From assembly GCA_016223245.1 (NCBI GenBank), contig JACRPL010000005.1:1-64000 (forward strand): a stretch of 64,000 nt of DNA, given 5' to 3'. The position numbers were made by a program, and so were the translations under genes. This document shows, piece by piece, positions 17,677-25,659 of the stretch (its first letter is position 1; the number at the start of each line of letters is the position of its first letter). This DNA comes from Candidatus Saganbacteria bacterium. Lineage in GTDB: Bacteria; Margulisbacteria; WOR-1; XYC2-FULL-46-14; XYC2-FULL-37-10. The notes beneath the pieces are model-generated. The model was not told where the DNA came from and made no database searches. It saw only the letters and a list, made by a program, of their open reading frames with translations.

Positions 17677-18881
17677 TATTTGCTCCCTTTTCTGTATAAC
17701 GGAGACATTTCCCGCAACCTATTCACGATCGGAGGCAGCTTTTCCAATACATAATCAACGTCCTCGGGTATATTATCATTACCGAACGAAAAAACAAGCG
17801 ACCCGTGGATATTTTCGGGATTGACCCCAATAGCTAACAATACATGAGAAGATTTTAGGGTTTTTGACATGCAGGCGGACCCCGTTGCTACCGCAATCCC
17901 ATCCATATTAAGGAACATTGACATAGATTCTCCCTCGATAAATTTGACACACCCGCTCACATGCCCCGGCAGCCTATTGGTCCTATGTCCTGTAATAAAA
18001 AAGTCCTCGAGTTTTTCAAGCAATCCGGCAAAAAGCCTATCTCGCATCGGAATAAGCTTTTTTCCCCTATCCACCATTTCCAAAACAGCAAGCTCGCACG
18101 CTTTTCCCATGCCGATAATCCCAGGGATATTGTTAGTCCCCGAACGCTTTCCTTCTTCCTGCGTGCCGCCTCTAAGTTGAGGGACGATCCTTGTGCCTTT
18201 CCTCAAATATAGAGCCGCTATCCCTGTTGGCCCGTAAAATTGATTTGGTGAAATTGTTAATGCGTCAACTCCAAGTTCATTTACATTCACGGGAATCGTT
18301 CCCGCGGTCTGCACGGCATCGATATGAAATATAACACCCTGCCCCTTGACCCTGCTCGACTCCGCTCGCCGCAAGCTTGCCCCTATTTCTTTAATGGGCT
18401 CGATAGTCCCGATCTCATTGCTTGCATGCGTAAGCGTTATTAAAGTCGTTTGAGAAGTAATTGCTTTTGATACAGAGTCAGGATCTATCATCCCATCTTT
18501 ATCCACAGGAAGATATGTGACGCTAAATCCTTCTTTCTCCAATTCCTGCAGGACGTATAGAACAGAAAAATGCTCTATTTGAGATGAAATGATATGCTTG
18601 CCTTTTTTTTCGTAAGCTTTTGCAATTCCTCTTACTGCAAGATTATTTGACTCTGTCCCGCATGAAGTGAAGATCATTTCTTTTGGGATCGCCCCGATCA
18701 TGTTTGCGGCCTTTGAACGGGCTTCTTCTATCGCATCCGCGGTTTTCCCTCCAAAATCATGGACATTTAGAGGATTGCCGTATGTTTCCCTAAGATGCGG
18801 CATCATCGCGTCAACGACACGCGCATCCACAGGAGTATTGGCCATGTGATCTAGATAAATGGATCTCTTTGTATTCATCAT
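17676..18881 (-). CDS. NifS/IscS-like cysteine desulfurase homologue lacking the PLP lysine
   Basis: The fold is clearly a class V aminotransferase: YLDHMANTPVD at the N-terminus, FTSCGTESNNLAVRG, QIEHFSVLYVLQ, HASNEIGTIEP, HIDAVQTAGT and RGGTQEEGKRSGTNN. The catalytic Cys loop is present (ATGSACMSK). At the Schiff-base site, where the family has S-x-H-K-F-x-G-P-K-G, this protein reads SPNQFYGPTG, so both the His and the lysine are replaced. Codons are clear (CCA AAT CAA). Either PLP is held non-covalently, as described for a lysine-less archaeal IscS, or the protein is a persulfide scaffold. The ATG at 18881 overlaps the cupredoxin stop (ATGA). DsrE-like and TusA genes follow. Confidence 0.85.
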   Translation of the reverse strand: MMNTKRSIYLDHMANTPVDARVVDAMMPHLRETYGNPLNVHDFGGKTADAIEEARSKAANMIGAIPKEMIFTSCGTESNNLAVRGIAKAYEKKGKHIISSQIEHFSVLYVLQELEKEGFSVTYLPVDKDGMIDPDSVSKAITSQTTLITLTHASNEIGTIEPIKEIGASLRRAESSRVKGQGVIFHIDAVQTAGTIPVNVNELGVDALTISPNQFYGPTGIAALYLRKGTRIVPQLRGGTQEEGKRSGTNNIPGIIGMGKACELAVLEMVDRGKKLIPMRDRLFAGLLEKLEDFFITGHRTNRLPGHVSGCVKFIEGESMSMFLNMDGIAVATGSACMSKTLKSSHVLLAIGVNPENIHGSLVFSFGNDNIPEDVDYVLEKLPPIVNRLREMSPLYRKGSK

Positions 18882-19273
18882 TCTACGATCACCGTTCCGG
18901 TCATTGTCGTATGGATATTGCATCGATAGCTATATGTGCCGACAGTTGTGAATTTATGCGAGTATGTCCCGCCATTTGATATATTTCCAGAATCAAAACT
19001 TGCCGGTCCGTTTGTGCTGGTCGCCGTGTGGACAGCTGCATCGTTATTCGTCCAAATAACAGTTGTTTCAGCGGTTATTGTAAGCGAGCCTGGGCTGAAT
19101 GCCGACCCCGCAATATTAATAGATGCTGTTGCGCCTGTCTGTAGTGTAGTAGTTGCCGCAGCAGCCGACGTGGTCGTAGTTGTTTCCGTGTTATATGCAC
19201 TGGTGTTTTGGCATGAAATGACAATAAGAGAACAAAATACAAGAAGAACTGCAACAGTCAAAGCTATCCTCAT
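18878..19273 (-). CDS. Cupredoxin (plastocyanin-like) lipoprotein
   Basis: The 131-residue protein has a lipoprotein signal (VFCSLIVISC), a Thr/Ala-rich linker (residues ~27-50) and a plastocyanin/azurin-like domain. All four type 1 copper ligands are visible: His in DAAVHTATS, then Cys, His and Met in YRCNIHTTMTG. It would be a periplasmic or surface one-electron carrier. The stop overlaps the NifS-like start, so the two are translationally coupled even though they act in different compartments. The gene starts 19 bases downstream of the inverted-repeat element at 19293-19436. Confidence 0.88.
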   Translation of the reverse strand: MRIALTVAVLLVFCSLIVISCQNTSAYNTETTTTTSAAAATTTLQTGATASINIAGSAFSPGSLTITAETTVIWTNNDAAVHTATSTNGPASFDSGNISNGGTYSHKFTTVGTYSYRCNIHTTMTGTVIVE

Positions 19274-19292
19274 TGAGCCCTCCGGATATTAT

Positions 19293-19436
19293 GAGACTAG
19301 TTAGGAACCTGCGAGTGAACCCTGCCTGCCAGTAGGCACGGCTCGCGGCTCCTAAAATCTACGAGGAAACCGCGACGCTTGTCCCGATTCCCACATCGGG
19401 ATTTAGTCGCTGGTTTTCGAGTTGCTAACCAGTCTC
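19293..19436. repeat. 144-bp element with terminal inverted repeats GAGACTAGTTAGGAAC / GTTGCTAACCAGTCTC
   Basis: The two 16-base ends are inverted copies with two mismatches. Inside are two family-C palindromes: GCGAGTGAACCCTGCCTGCC to GGCACGGCTCGCGG, and AACCGCGACGCTTGTCCCGA to ATCGGGATTTAGTCGCTGGT. The internal units recur in swapped order at 46562-46665 and in part at 37518-37600. The ends match the conserved end of the 66-234 and 60117-60276 elements. No open frame is present. It looks like a composite miniature element. Confidence 0.65.
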
Positions 19437-19486
19437 ATTATATTTTGGAGCAAATAATAGGTGCAGTCAAGCCTTATTTATCTCCT

Positions 19487-19531
19487 CAACTCACCCCTAA
19501 ATCCCCTCTCTTAAGAAGAGATGGGACTGCC
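19487..19531. repeat. Partial family-A repeat
   Basis: AACTCACCCCTAAATCCCCT followed by CTCTTAAGAAGAGATGGGAC is a decayed half of the 75-bp family-A unit, lacking the closing GGGGGTGAGTTA. It lies just downstream of the DUF559 gene stop and could still form a weak terminator. Confidence 0.45.
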
Positions 19532-19539
19532 CAAATTCT

Positions 19540-19908
19540 TCAGATATTAATTTTTATTTCTGAGAGGACTTTCTCAATATTTTTTCCAACCAGATCATTG
19601 GTAAAACGAATGACACTCAATCCTAAACTTTTCAAAACATCCTCTCTTGTTTCGTCATATTCTTTTTGCTTTTCATGTATTGACCCATCTATTTCGATAA
19701 TAAGCCTTGCTTCGTGGCAATAAAAATCCGCTATCAAAAACCTATTTTTCCCATTATATTTAAAAATTATTGGGTGCTGGCGTAAAAACTTCTTACCGAT
19801 TACTTTTCTATTCTTCAATAATTTCCAAAGCTTTGTCTCACACTCGGTTTGATTTCTTCTAAGCCTTCGAATCGTTTCTTTAATTAGATCATCTAATCTT
19901 CTGCGCAT
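19540..19908 (-). CDS. DUF559 (Vsr-like) endonuclease-fold protein
   Basis: The 122-residue protein matches DUF559: N-terminal TECETKLWKLLKNRK, then GKKFLRQHPI, FLIADFYCHEARLIIEIDGS with the acidic core of a very-short-patch-repair endonuclease fold (D and E-x-D), HEKQKEYDETREDVL and the ending VIRFTNDLVGKNIEKVL. Family members are small, often repeated in genomes and close to mobile sequences; the substrate is unknown. The ATG at 19908 is preferred over a TTG at 19920. The coding start overlaps the end of the P-type ATPase by 20 bases, and a family-A repeat separates its start region from the ATPase core. Confidence 0.8.
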   Translation of the reverse strand: MRRRLDDLIKETIRRLRRNQTECETKLWKLLKNRKVIGKKFLRQHPIIFKYNGKNRFLIADFYCHEARLIIEIDGSIHEKQKEYDETREDVLKSLGLSVIRFTNDLVGKNIEKVLSEIKINI

Positions 19909-22420
19909 TATTATTCTCAATACCCCCTCTCTTTCTAAGAGAGGGGGAAGGGGGTGAGTTAATGGCTAACTTATATAATTCCATCACCCATAAAGGCATA
20001 GAGGATATCAATATAACCAAACCCCAATCATTAAGGCCTAAATATTCGGTCTTAAAGACCGATTGGAAAAAAGGCATATAGATTATCGAAACCTGAAGGG
20101 ATAAAGAAACAATGAATGCATAGATCAAGTTCATATTTGAAAATATACCAAGCTTAAATACCGACAGCTTGTTGCTCCTACAATTGAAAGAATGGAATAA
20201 TTGGCTGATCGCAAGCACCATAAATGCGCATGTCCTCGCGCGGCCAAGGCCTTCTTTTTCAATAAATAATACGAATGCGAACGCCGACAAACTGCATAAT
20301 GCGATTATAGCGCCTTGTATCAACATCAATATTCCAAGCTCTTTTGTAATAACTCCTTCATCTCGTGGACGCGGAGGCTTTTGCATAACGTCCGGTAATA
20401 ATGGATCAACACCCAAAGCAAGCGCCGGCAAGCCGTCCGTCACAATATTTACCCACAATATTTGGATCGGTATCAGAGGTATAGGCCAGCCTATAAGCGA
20501 AGCGCAAAACATTACCATTATCTCGCCAATGTTGCAGGACAATAGATAGTGTATAAATTTCTTGATATTATCGAAGATCCCTCTTCCCTCTTTTACGGCG
20601 GTTACTATAGAAGCAAAATTATCGTCGGTTATGACCATATCCGCGACTTCTTTTGTTACATCGGTGCTTGTGATCCCCATCGCTATTCCAATATCCGATT
20701 CTTTTAGGGCTGGGGCGTCATTTACACCATCCCCCGTCATTGCAACTATCTCTCCTCGTTTATGGAGATCGCGGATAATATTCAGCTTATCTTCAGGCGA
20801 TACTCGGGCATAAACTTCGGTTATGCCAAGCTCGCGGCCAATGGCAACTGCTGTGTTCTTATGATCGCCGGTTATCATAATAGTGCTGATCCCGGCGGTT
20901 CTGCATTCTTTAATCGCGGCCTTAACTTCGGGACGCGGAGGATCTATCATCGCGATCAATCCCAGGAACTCAAGATCCCGCTCGACAATTTCGGCTTCGT
21001 TCATAGTCGGCAACACATCAAATGTTTTATAAGCTACACCCAAAACCCTCATAGCGTTGTTCGCAAAATCAATGTTCGCGTTTAGTATTTTTGCTTTGGC
21101 TTGTGCGTCCAATGCGCAAATATCGACAAGCATATCCGGTGCGCCTTTTACAAACGCAATATACTTGCCCCCTTCCCTGCGTATAATTGTCATCCTTTTT
21201 CTTACTGGATCAAAAGGGATCTCTGCAACAAATGGATATTCAAGTTCCAGCGCCCCTTTGCTTATCCCTTTTTTTTCGGCATAAACAAGGATCGCGCCCT
21301 CCGTCGGGTCTCCAACGATTTTTCCCGAAACCAATTGCGCGCCATTGCATAGGACGCCGCAATTTAGAGCTTTTATTTCGTCATCGGAATATACCTCCTG
21401 GACCGTCATTTCATTCTTTGTTAGCGTCCCCGTTTTATCAGAGCAGATAACCGTTGTCGATCCCAGCGTTTCAACAGACGGCAGCTTTCTTATAAGCACA
21501 TGCCGTGAAACCAAGCGAGAAACCCCTAGGGCAAGAGAAATAGTAACAACCGCCGGAAGGCCTTCGGGGATAGCGGCCACGGCAAGGCTTACAGCCGTTA
21601 GAAATATCGGAAGTATCTCCCCTCCGCGCCAAAACTCCATAAGAAAGATTATTGCTACAAGTATAAAGCATGCATAGACGATAAATTTTCCGAAGCTCTC
21701 CAGTCTTTTTTGTAATGGGGTTAGTTCTTTTTTAATATTTTGGATCATTCCGGCTATTCGGCCGAGTTCTGTGTGCATTCCTGTCCTGCAAATAATAGCT
21801 CTGCCGCGCCCGGCCGCGACTGATGTCCCCATATAAACCATATTTGTCCGCTCTGCCAAAGGAACAGCTTCGCCTTTAAGATCGAGTATTGTCTTATCAA
21901 CCGGCGTCGACTCGCCTGTAAGGCTCGCTTCGGAAGTTTTAAAATTAAGGCTTATATACGAAAGCCTTGCATCAGCCGGAATATTATCCCCGGCATCAAG
22001 CTCGATCAAGTCTCCCTGTACAAGGTCCGATGAGTTAATGGCCAAATGTTGGCCGCTGCGAATTACTTTCGAAGTTGGACTTGATAATTTTTTTAGCGCG
22101 GCAAGCGACTTTTCGGCTCGATATTCCTGGAAAAATCCCAAGAATGCGTTTAGAACGACTATTACAATAATTGCAATCGCGTCGACCCATTCATTCAAGA
22201 TCCCGGAAACTGCCGCTGCTGCAACAAGAACCCATATGATAAAATCGCTGAATTGCCTTATAAAAATGGCAAAGGGATTTATTTGTTCTTTCTCTTCAAG
22301 TTCGTTCGGGCCAAATTCCAAGAGCCGCTTCTTTGCTTCAACATCCGCAAGACCTCTCTTAGAGCTTGTATGCAGTTTTTTTTCTATATCCGGGATAGCC
22401 AGATTGTGATATCTTGCCAT
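19889..22420 (-). CDS. P2A-type cation (calcium-like) ATPase
   Basis: The 843-residue protein has an N-terminal cation-ATPase domain (residues 1-75), actuator loop SLTGESTPVD (near 165), phosphorylation site CSDKTGTLTKNEM (near 330), nucleotide-binding KGAPDM and the hinge TGDGVNDAPALKESDIGIAMG (near 600). Transmembrane helix 4 has IPEGLPAVVTISLALG and helices 5-6 have NIGEIMV and NIVTDGLPALALG, the SERCA/PMR1-type calcium site residues. It should pump Ca2+ (or Mn2+) out of the cytoplasm. The last ~20 residues derive from a palindromic repeat. It follows hemL after a 32-bp gap and may be read through from the heme operon. Confidence 0.92.
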   Translation of the reverse strand: MARYHNLAIPDIEKKLHTSSKRGLADVEAKKRLLEFGPNELEEKEQINPFAIFIRQFSDFIIWVLVAAAAVSGILNEWVDAIAIIVIVVLNAFLGFFQEYRAEKSLAALKKLSSPTSKVIRSGQHLAINSSDLVQGDLIELDAGDNIPADARLSYISLNFKTSEASLTGESTPVDKTILDLKGEAVPLAERTNMVYMGTSVAAGRGRAIICRTGMHTELGRIAGMIQNIKKELTPLQKRLESFGKFIVYACFILVAIIFLMEFWRGGEILPIFLTAVSLAVAAIPEGLPAVVTISLALGVSRLVSRHVLIRKLPSVETLGSTTVICSDKTGTLTKNEMTVQEVYSDDEIKALNCGVLCNGAQLVSGKIVGDPTEGAILVYAEKKGISKGALELEYPFVAEIPFDPVRKRMTIIRREGGKYIAFVKGAPDMLVDICALDAQAKAKILNANIDFANNAMRVLGVAYKTFDVLPTMNEAEIVERDLEFLGLIAMIDPPRPEVKAAIKECRTAGISTIMITGDHKNTAVAIGRELGITEVYARVSPEDKLNIIRDLHKRGEIVAMTGDGVNDAPALKESDIGIAMGITSTDVTKEVADMVITDDNFASIVTAVKEGRGIFDNIKKFIHYLLSCNIGEIMVMFCASLIGWPIPLIPIQILWVNIVTDGLPALALGVDPLLPDVMQKPPRPRDEGVITKELGILMLIQGAIIALCSLSAFAFVLFIEKEGLGRARTCAFMVLAISQLFHSFNCRSNKLSVFKLGIFSNMNLIYAFIVSLSLQVSIIYMPFFQSVFKTEYLGLNDWGLVILISSMPLWVMELYKLAINSPPSPSLRKRGGIENNNAQKIR
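19919..19962 (-). repeat. Shortened family-A repeat inside the 3' end of the P-type ATPase
   Basis: On the minus strand it begins TTAACTCACCCCCTTCCCCC and continues CTCTTAGAAAGAGAGGGGG. It is read in frame, giving the unusual tail NSPPSPSLRKRGG on the ATPase. The terminal TAA, which supplies the stop codon for bipA and hydG, is out of frame here. Confidence 0.65.
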
Positions 22421-22452
22421 ACTTTAGTTATTATACACGAGGAAAAATGTAT

Positions 22453-23727
22453 TTAGATAGATATCTTTACTGCCGCAAGCACTTTAGCGATATCTTGATC
22501 ACTGTGCGCCAAAGATAAGAACCAAGCTTCATATTGCGACGGCGGTAAATATATCCCATTATTAAGCATTGACCAGAAGAATTTTTTAAATTTTCCCGCA
22601 TCTGACTTTGACGCACTTTGATAATCGACGACCGGCTTTTCAGTAAAAAATAAAGTCAGAAGCGACCCTACCCTATTTATTGTGTACTTTTCCCCGGACT
22701 CGATCAGTATCTTCTTAAGGCCCGTTTCCAATTTTTGACCGGATCTTTCAAGTTTTTTATATATTTTTTTGTTTTTTAATTGCTTCAGCATTTCAATTCC
22801 AGCCGCCATTGCAATAGGATTACCCGATAATGTCCCGGCTTGATAAACTCCGCCAAGAGGCGCCAAATTTTCCATAATTTCTTTTTCCCCGCCAAAAGCG
22901 CCGACCGGGAATCCCCCGCCGATGATTTTTCCAAGACATGTAAGATCAGCTTTAATTCCATATAATTCCTGCGCACCGCCAAATGCCGCCCTAAAGCCTG
23001 TTATAACTTCATCAAAAATAAGAACGATCCCATACTTTGTAGTTAGATCCCTTAATCCTTGGAGATATCCTGCCCTTGGGAGCACAACGCCCATATTCCC
23101 CGGGATCGGCTCAATTATCAGAGCCGCGATATCATTTCCGATCTCTTTAAGAGCCTTTTCAACTGCTTCAAGATCGTTGAATGGCAAGACTATAGTATCC
23201 GCTGCCGTGCCTTTTGTGATCCCAAGACTATTTGGCTGGCCAAAGGTCGCAAGACCGGATCCGGCTTTAACAAGCATAGAGTCCGTGTGCCCGTGGTAAC
23301 ACCCTTCAAATTTGATGATCTTATCCCGCTTCGTATATCCTCTTGCCGATCGAATAGCGCTCATGACGGCTTCGGTCCCTGAATTTACCATGCGTACCAA
23401 TTCAATTGACGGAAAGGCTTCTTTAATGAGTTTAGCCAACGATATTTCAGACTCACACGGGGCGCCAAAACTTGTGCCGTCGGACAAAACCTTTTTTACG
23501 ACCGATAATATCTTAGGATGAGAGTGGCCTAAAATAAGCGGGCCCCATGACCCGACACAATCTATATATTTGTTGCCGTCCACATCAAATATCTTTGAGC
23601 CTTTTCCCTTTGTTATGAACAATGGCGAGCCGCCAACGGATTTGAACGCGCGGACGGGACTGTCCACTCCACCCGGCAAGTATCTCTCGGCTTCCTTAAA
23701 TAATTCTTCCGATCTTTTTGTTCTCAT
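22453..23727 (-). CDS. hemL: Glutamate-1-semialdehyde 2,1-aminomutase
   Basis: The 424-residue PLP enzyme has VDGNKYIDCVGSWGPLILGH, MVNSGTEAVMSAIRSARGYT, KFEGCYHGHTD, IFDEVITGFR and the Schiff-base lysine in LTCLGKIIGGGFPVGAFGG (near residue 270). It converts glutamate-1-semialdehyde to 5-aminolevulinate, the C5 route that starts with HemA (29285-30319). The start overlaps the ahbB stop by four bases (ATGA). It is the last heme gene of the operon. HemB, the next enzyme in the pathway, is not in the window. Confidence 0.96.
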   Translation of the reverse strand: MRTKRSEELFKEAERYLPGGVDSPVRAFKSVGGSPLFITKGKGSKIFDVDGNKYIDCVGSWGPLILGHSHPKILSVVKKVLSDGTSFGAPCESEISLAKLIKEAFPSIELVRMVNSGTEAVMSAIRSARGYTKRDKIIKFEGCYHGHTDSMLVKAGSGLATFGQPNSLGITKGTAADTIVLPFNDLEAVEKALKEIGNDIAALIIEPIPGNMGVVLPRAGYLQGLRDLTTKYGIVLIFDEVITGFRAAFGGAQELYGIKADLTCLGKIIGGGFPVGAFGGEKEIMENLAPLGGVYQAGTLSGNPIAMAAGIEMLKQLKNKKIYKKLERSGQKLETGLKKILIESGEKYTINRVGSLLTLFFTEKPVVDYQSASKSDAGKFKKFFWSMLNNGIYLPPSQYEAWFLSLAHSDQDIAKVLAAVKISI

Positions 23728-24170
23728 GAAAATTTAGGACTCGATTTTTTATATTCTTTTATGCTCCAGAGTATATTAAACCCTGGAATCCCAATATTTT
23801 CCGATATTTTTTTGACAGAATCCATAAGTTCACCTTTGCTTTTGCCATGGGTCATCGCATACAGATTATAATTGAACCCCGGGAATCTTGGCCGCTCATA
23901 ACAGTGTGAGACTTCTTTAAAGGATGAGAGCTTTTTACCAAGCTCATCCACTTTTTCGTCGGGCACATCAAAAACCACCATCGCATTGCTCGAAAATCCG
24001 GCCTTCTGATGCTTAAGTATAGCTCCAAATTTCCTGATAGTCCCGCAGTTTTTTAGATCTTTGATATTTGCCAATAGTTCGCTTTCTGGTATACCTGAAG
24101 CCTTTGCCATCGCCTTAAATGGTTTTGAAATTATAGGAAAGTCGTTCTGTAATATTTTTATCAGATTCAC
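23724..24170 (-). CDS. ahbB: Siroheme decarboxylase subunit AhbB
   Basis: The 148-residue Lrp/AsnC-like protein has an N-terminal winged helix (IISKPFKAMAKASGIPESEL) and an RAM-like domain with CYERPRFPGFNYNLYAMTHG, a block typical of AhbB. With AhbA it decarboxylates the C12 and C18 acetates of siroheme to give 12,18-didecarboxysiroheme, in the cytoplasm. It is a degenerate relative of transcription regulators (NirDLGH family) and acts as an enzyme. Four-base ATGA overlaps with ahbA upstream and hemL downstream place it in the operon. Confidence 0.88.
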   Translation of the reverse strand: MNLIKILQNDFPIISKPFKAMAKASGIPESELLANIKDLKNCGTIRKFGAILKHQKAGFSSNAMVVFDVPDEKVDELGKKLSSFKEVSHCYERPRFPGFNYNLYAMTHGKSKGELMDSVKKISENIGIPGFNILWSIKEYKKSSPKFS

Positions 24171-24616
24171 AGCTCAAACCTCGCGTTGATCTTGAATTTT
24201 TTTGTAGCGGGAAGCAGAAACACACAAATATCGCCATATTTCTTTTCGATTTGAGCTATTATCTCATCCATGCGTTCGACACTCTTGCAAGTTAATGTGA
24301 ACCAAAGATTAAATTCGTGATCTCTTGAATAATCGTGGGTCACTTCTTCAAATCCCGCGACATATTGCCCTATCTCATCCAATTTATCTTCAGGCGCCTT
24401 GGCCGCAACAAGAGCATTCACATATCCAAGTTTGCTTCCTTCAAAAGTAGGACCGATTCTTCTTATAATATAATCTTTTTTTAGATCGGAAACTCTTGTG
24501 AGAACTTCATCTTCGGATATCCCGATGCGATCGGCTATTTCTTTAAAAGGTTTTTCCACGATGGGGAAATTAAACTGAAGCTCGTTTAAAATGTTTTTGT
24601 CTATTTGATCGATCAT
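24167..24616 (-). CDS. ahbA: Siroheme decarboxylase subunit AhbA
   Basis: The 149-residue protein begins MIDQIDKNILNELQFNFPIV and continues with a winged helix (EIADRIGISEDEVLTRVSDL) and the AhbA/NirD-like block THDYSRDHEFNLWFTLTC. It forms the heterodimeric siroheme decarboxylase with AhbB. The longer upstream frame is ignored because ATG 24616 overlaps the ahbD stop as ATGA, the same coupling seen through the operon. NirDLGH proteins of heme d1 synthesis are relatives, but adjacent ahbC and ahbD favour the heme b route. Confidence 0.88.
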   Translation of the reverse strand: MIDQIDKNILNELQFNFPIVEKPFKEIADRIGISEDEVLTRVSDLKKDYIIRRIGPTFEGSKLGYVNALVAAKAPEDKLDEIGQYVAGFEEVTHDYSRDHEFNLWFTLTCKSVERMDEIIAQIEKKYGDICVFLLPATKKFKINARFEL

Positions 24617-25659
24617 ACTTTTAATTTGGGAATATATGTACAGAAAGGTTCTTCTTCCAAATAATCGCCGCAAGCGGCGTAAGCTCTCGCTCGGCACCCT
24701 TCGCATATCACTTTATATTCGCAATCGCCGCATTTGCCCTTGAGCAAATTCGGGTCGCGAAGGTCTGCAAACAATTTCGATCTGTCCCAAATATCTTTAA
24801 AGTTTTCTTTGAGAACATTGCCGGCTTTGACTGGTAAATACCCGCAAGGCTGAACGTCGCCTTTGTGCGACACAAAACAAACGGCGGATCCGGCAAGACA
24901 GCCGCGGCTTGGATGTAGAGTTTTTTCCGCAGCTTTTGCCTTTTGAAGCCTTATCCTGTAATAATGAGGAGCGCAGGTCGCTTTTAACTCGATCTTTCCT
25001 TCTTCTTCCCTCTCATAGAACCAATTTAGTATTTCTTCGTATTCGGTAGGTGATATCTCTTTTTCTTTTGCGATAGTGAGGCCGCATCCAACCGGGACCA
25101 AAAGAAACAGATGGAAAGCAACAGCGCCGAGCTTGAGAGCTAAATTGTAGATATCGGGGATTTCTGAAAGATTATGGTTTGTAACTGTGGTATTTATTTG
25201 CACCGGCACGCCAACTTTCTGTAAATTTTTCATACCCTGGATCGCGAGATCAAAAGCACCATCCTGCATCCTGAAGCTGTCATGTGTTCTTGCGTTCGAT
25301 CCATCAAGGCTAATTGACACTCGAGTAACACCGGCATCTTTAATTTTTTGTGCAACAGATTTATCAACCATCGTACCATTCGTTGCAAGAGCTGCAATGC
25401 ATCCCGATTTTACAGTATGGGAAATGATCTCATAAATATCCGGCCTATAAAGAGGTTCGCCGCCGGTTAAAACAAAAATTGGCTTGGCGAAAGCCGCCAC
25501 ATCATCGATGAATTTAAAAACTTGTTTTGTTGTCATTTCATCGGGCGATGCCGTTTTTAAAGCTGACGCCCTGCAATGGATACAAGATAAATTGCAGCGA
25601 TTTGTCAATTCAAAGAATATTAATCTTGGAGTAAAATTATGCAATGCCGATCTCCTCAT
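24613..25659 (-). CDS. ahbD: Heme b synthase AhbD (radical SAM)
   Basis: The 348-residue protein has the radical-SAM loop CNLSCIHC (near residue 22), the GGEPL motif at FVLTGGEPLYRPD, and a second Cys-rich C-terminal region (CLAGSAVCF, CGDCEYKVICEGC) for an auxiliary 4Fe-4S cluster. The block ATCAPHYYRI is characteristic of AhbD/NirJ relatives. AhbD oxidatively decarboxylates the two propionates of iron-coproporphyrin III to vinyl groups, giving heme b. It overlaps ahbC upstream by 23 bases and ahbA downstream by four. Confidence 0.85.
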   Translation of the reverse strand: MRRSALHNFTPRLIFFELTNRCNLSCIHCRASALKTASPDEMTTKQVFKFIDDVAAFAKPIFVLTGGEPLYRPDIYEIISHTVKSGCIAALATNGTMVDKSVAQKIKDAGVTRVSISLDGSNARTHDSFRMQDGAFDLAIQGMKNLQKVGVPVQINTTVTNHNLSEIPDIYNLALKLGAVAFHLFLLVPVGCGLTIAKEKEISPTEYEEILNWFYEREEEGKIELKATCAPHYYRIRLQKAKAAEKTLHPSRGCLAGSAVCFVSHKGDVQPCGYLPVKAGNVLKENFKDIWDRSKLFADLRDPNLLKGKCGDCEYKVICEGCRARAYAACGDYLEEEPFCTYIPKLKV

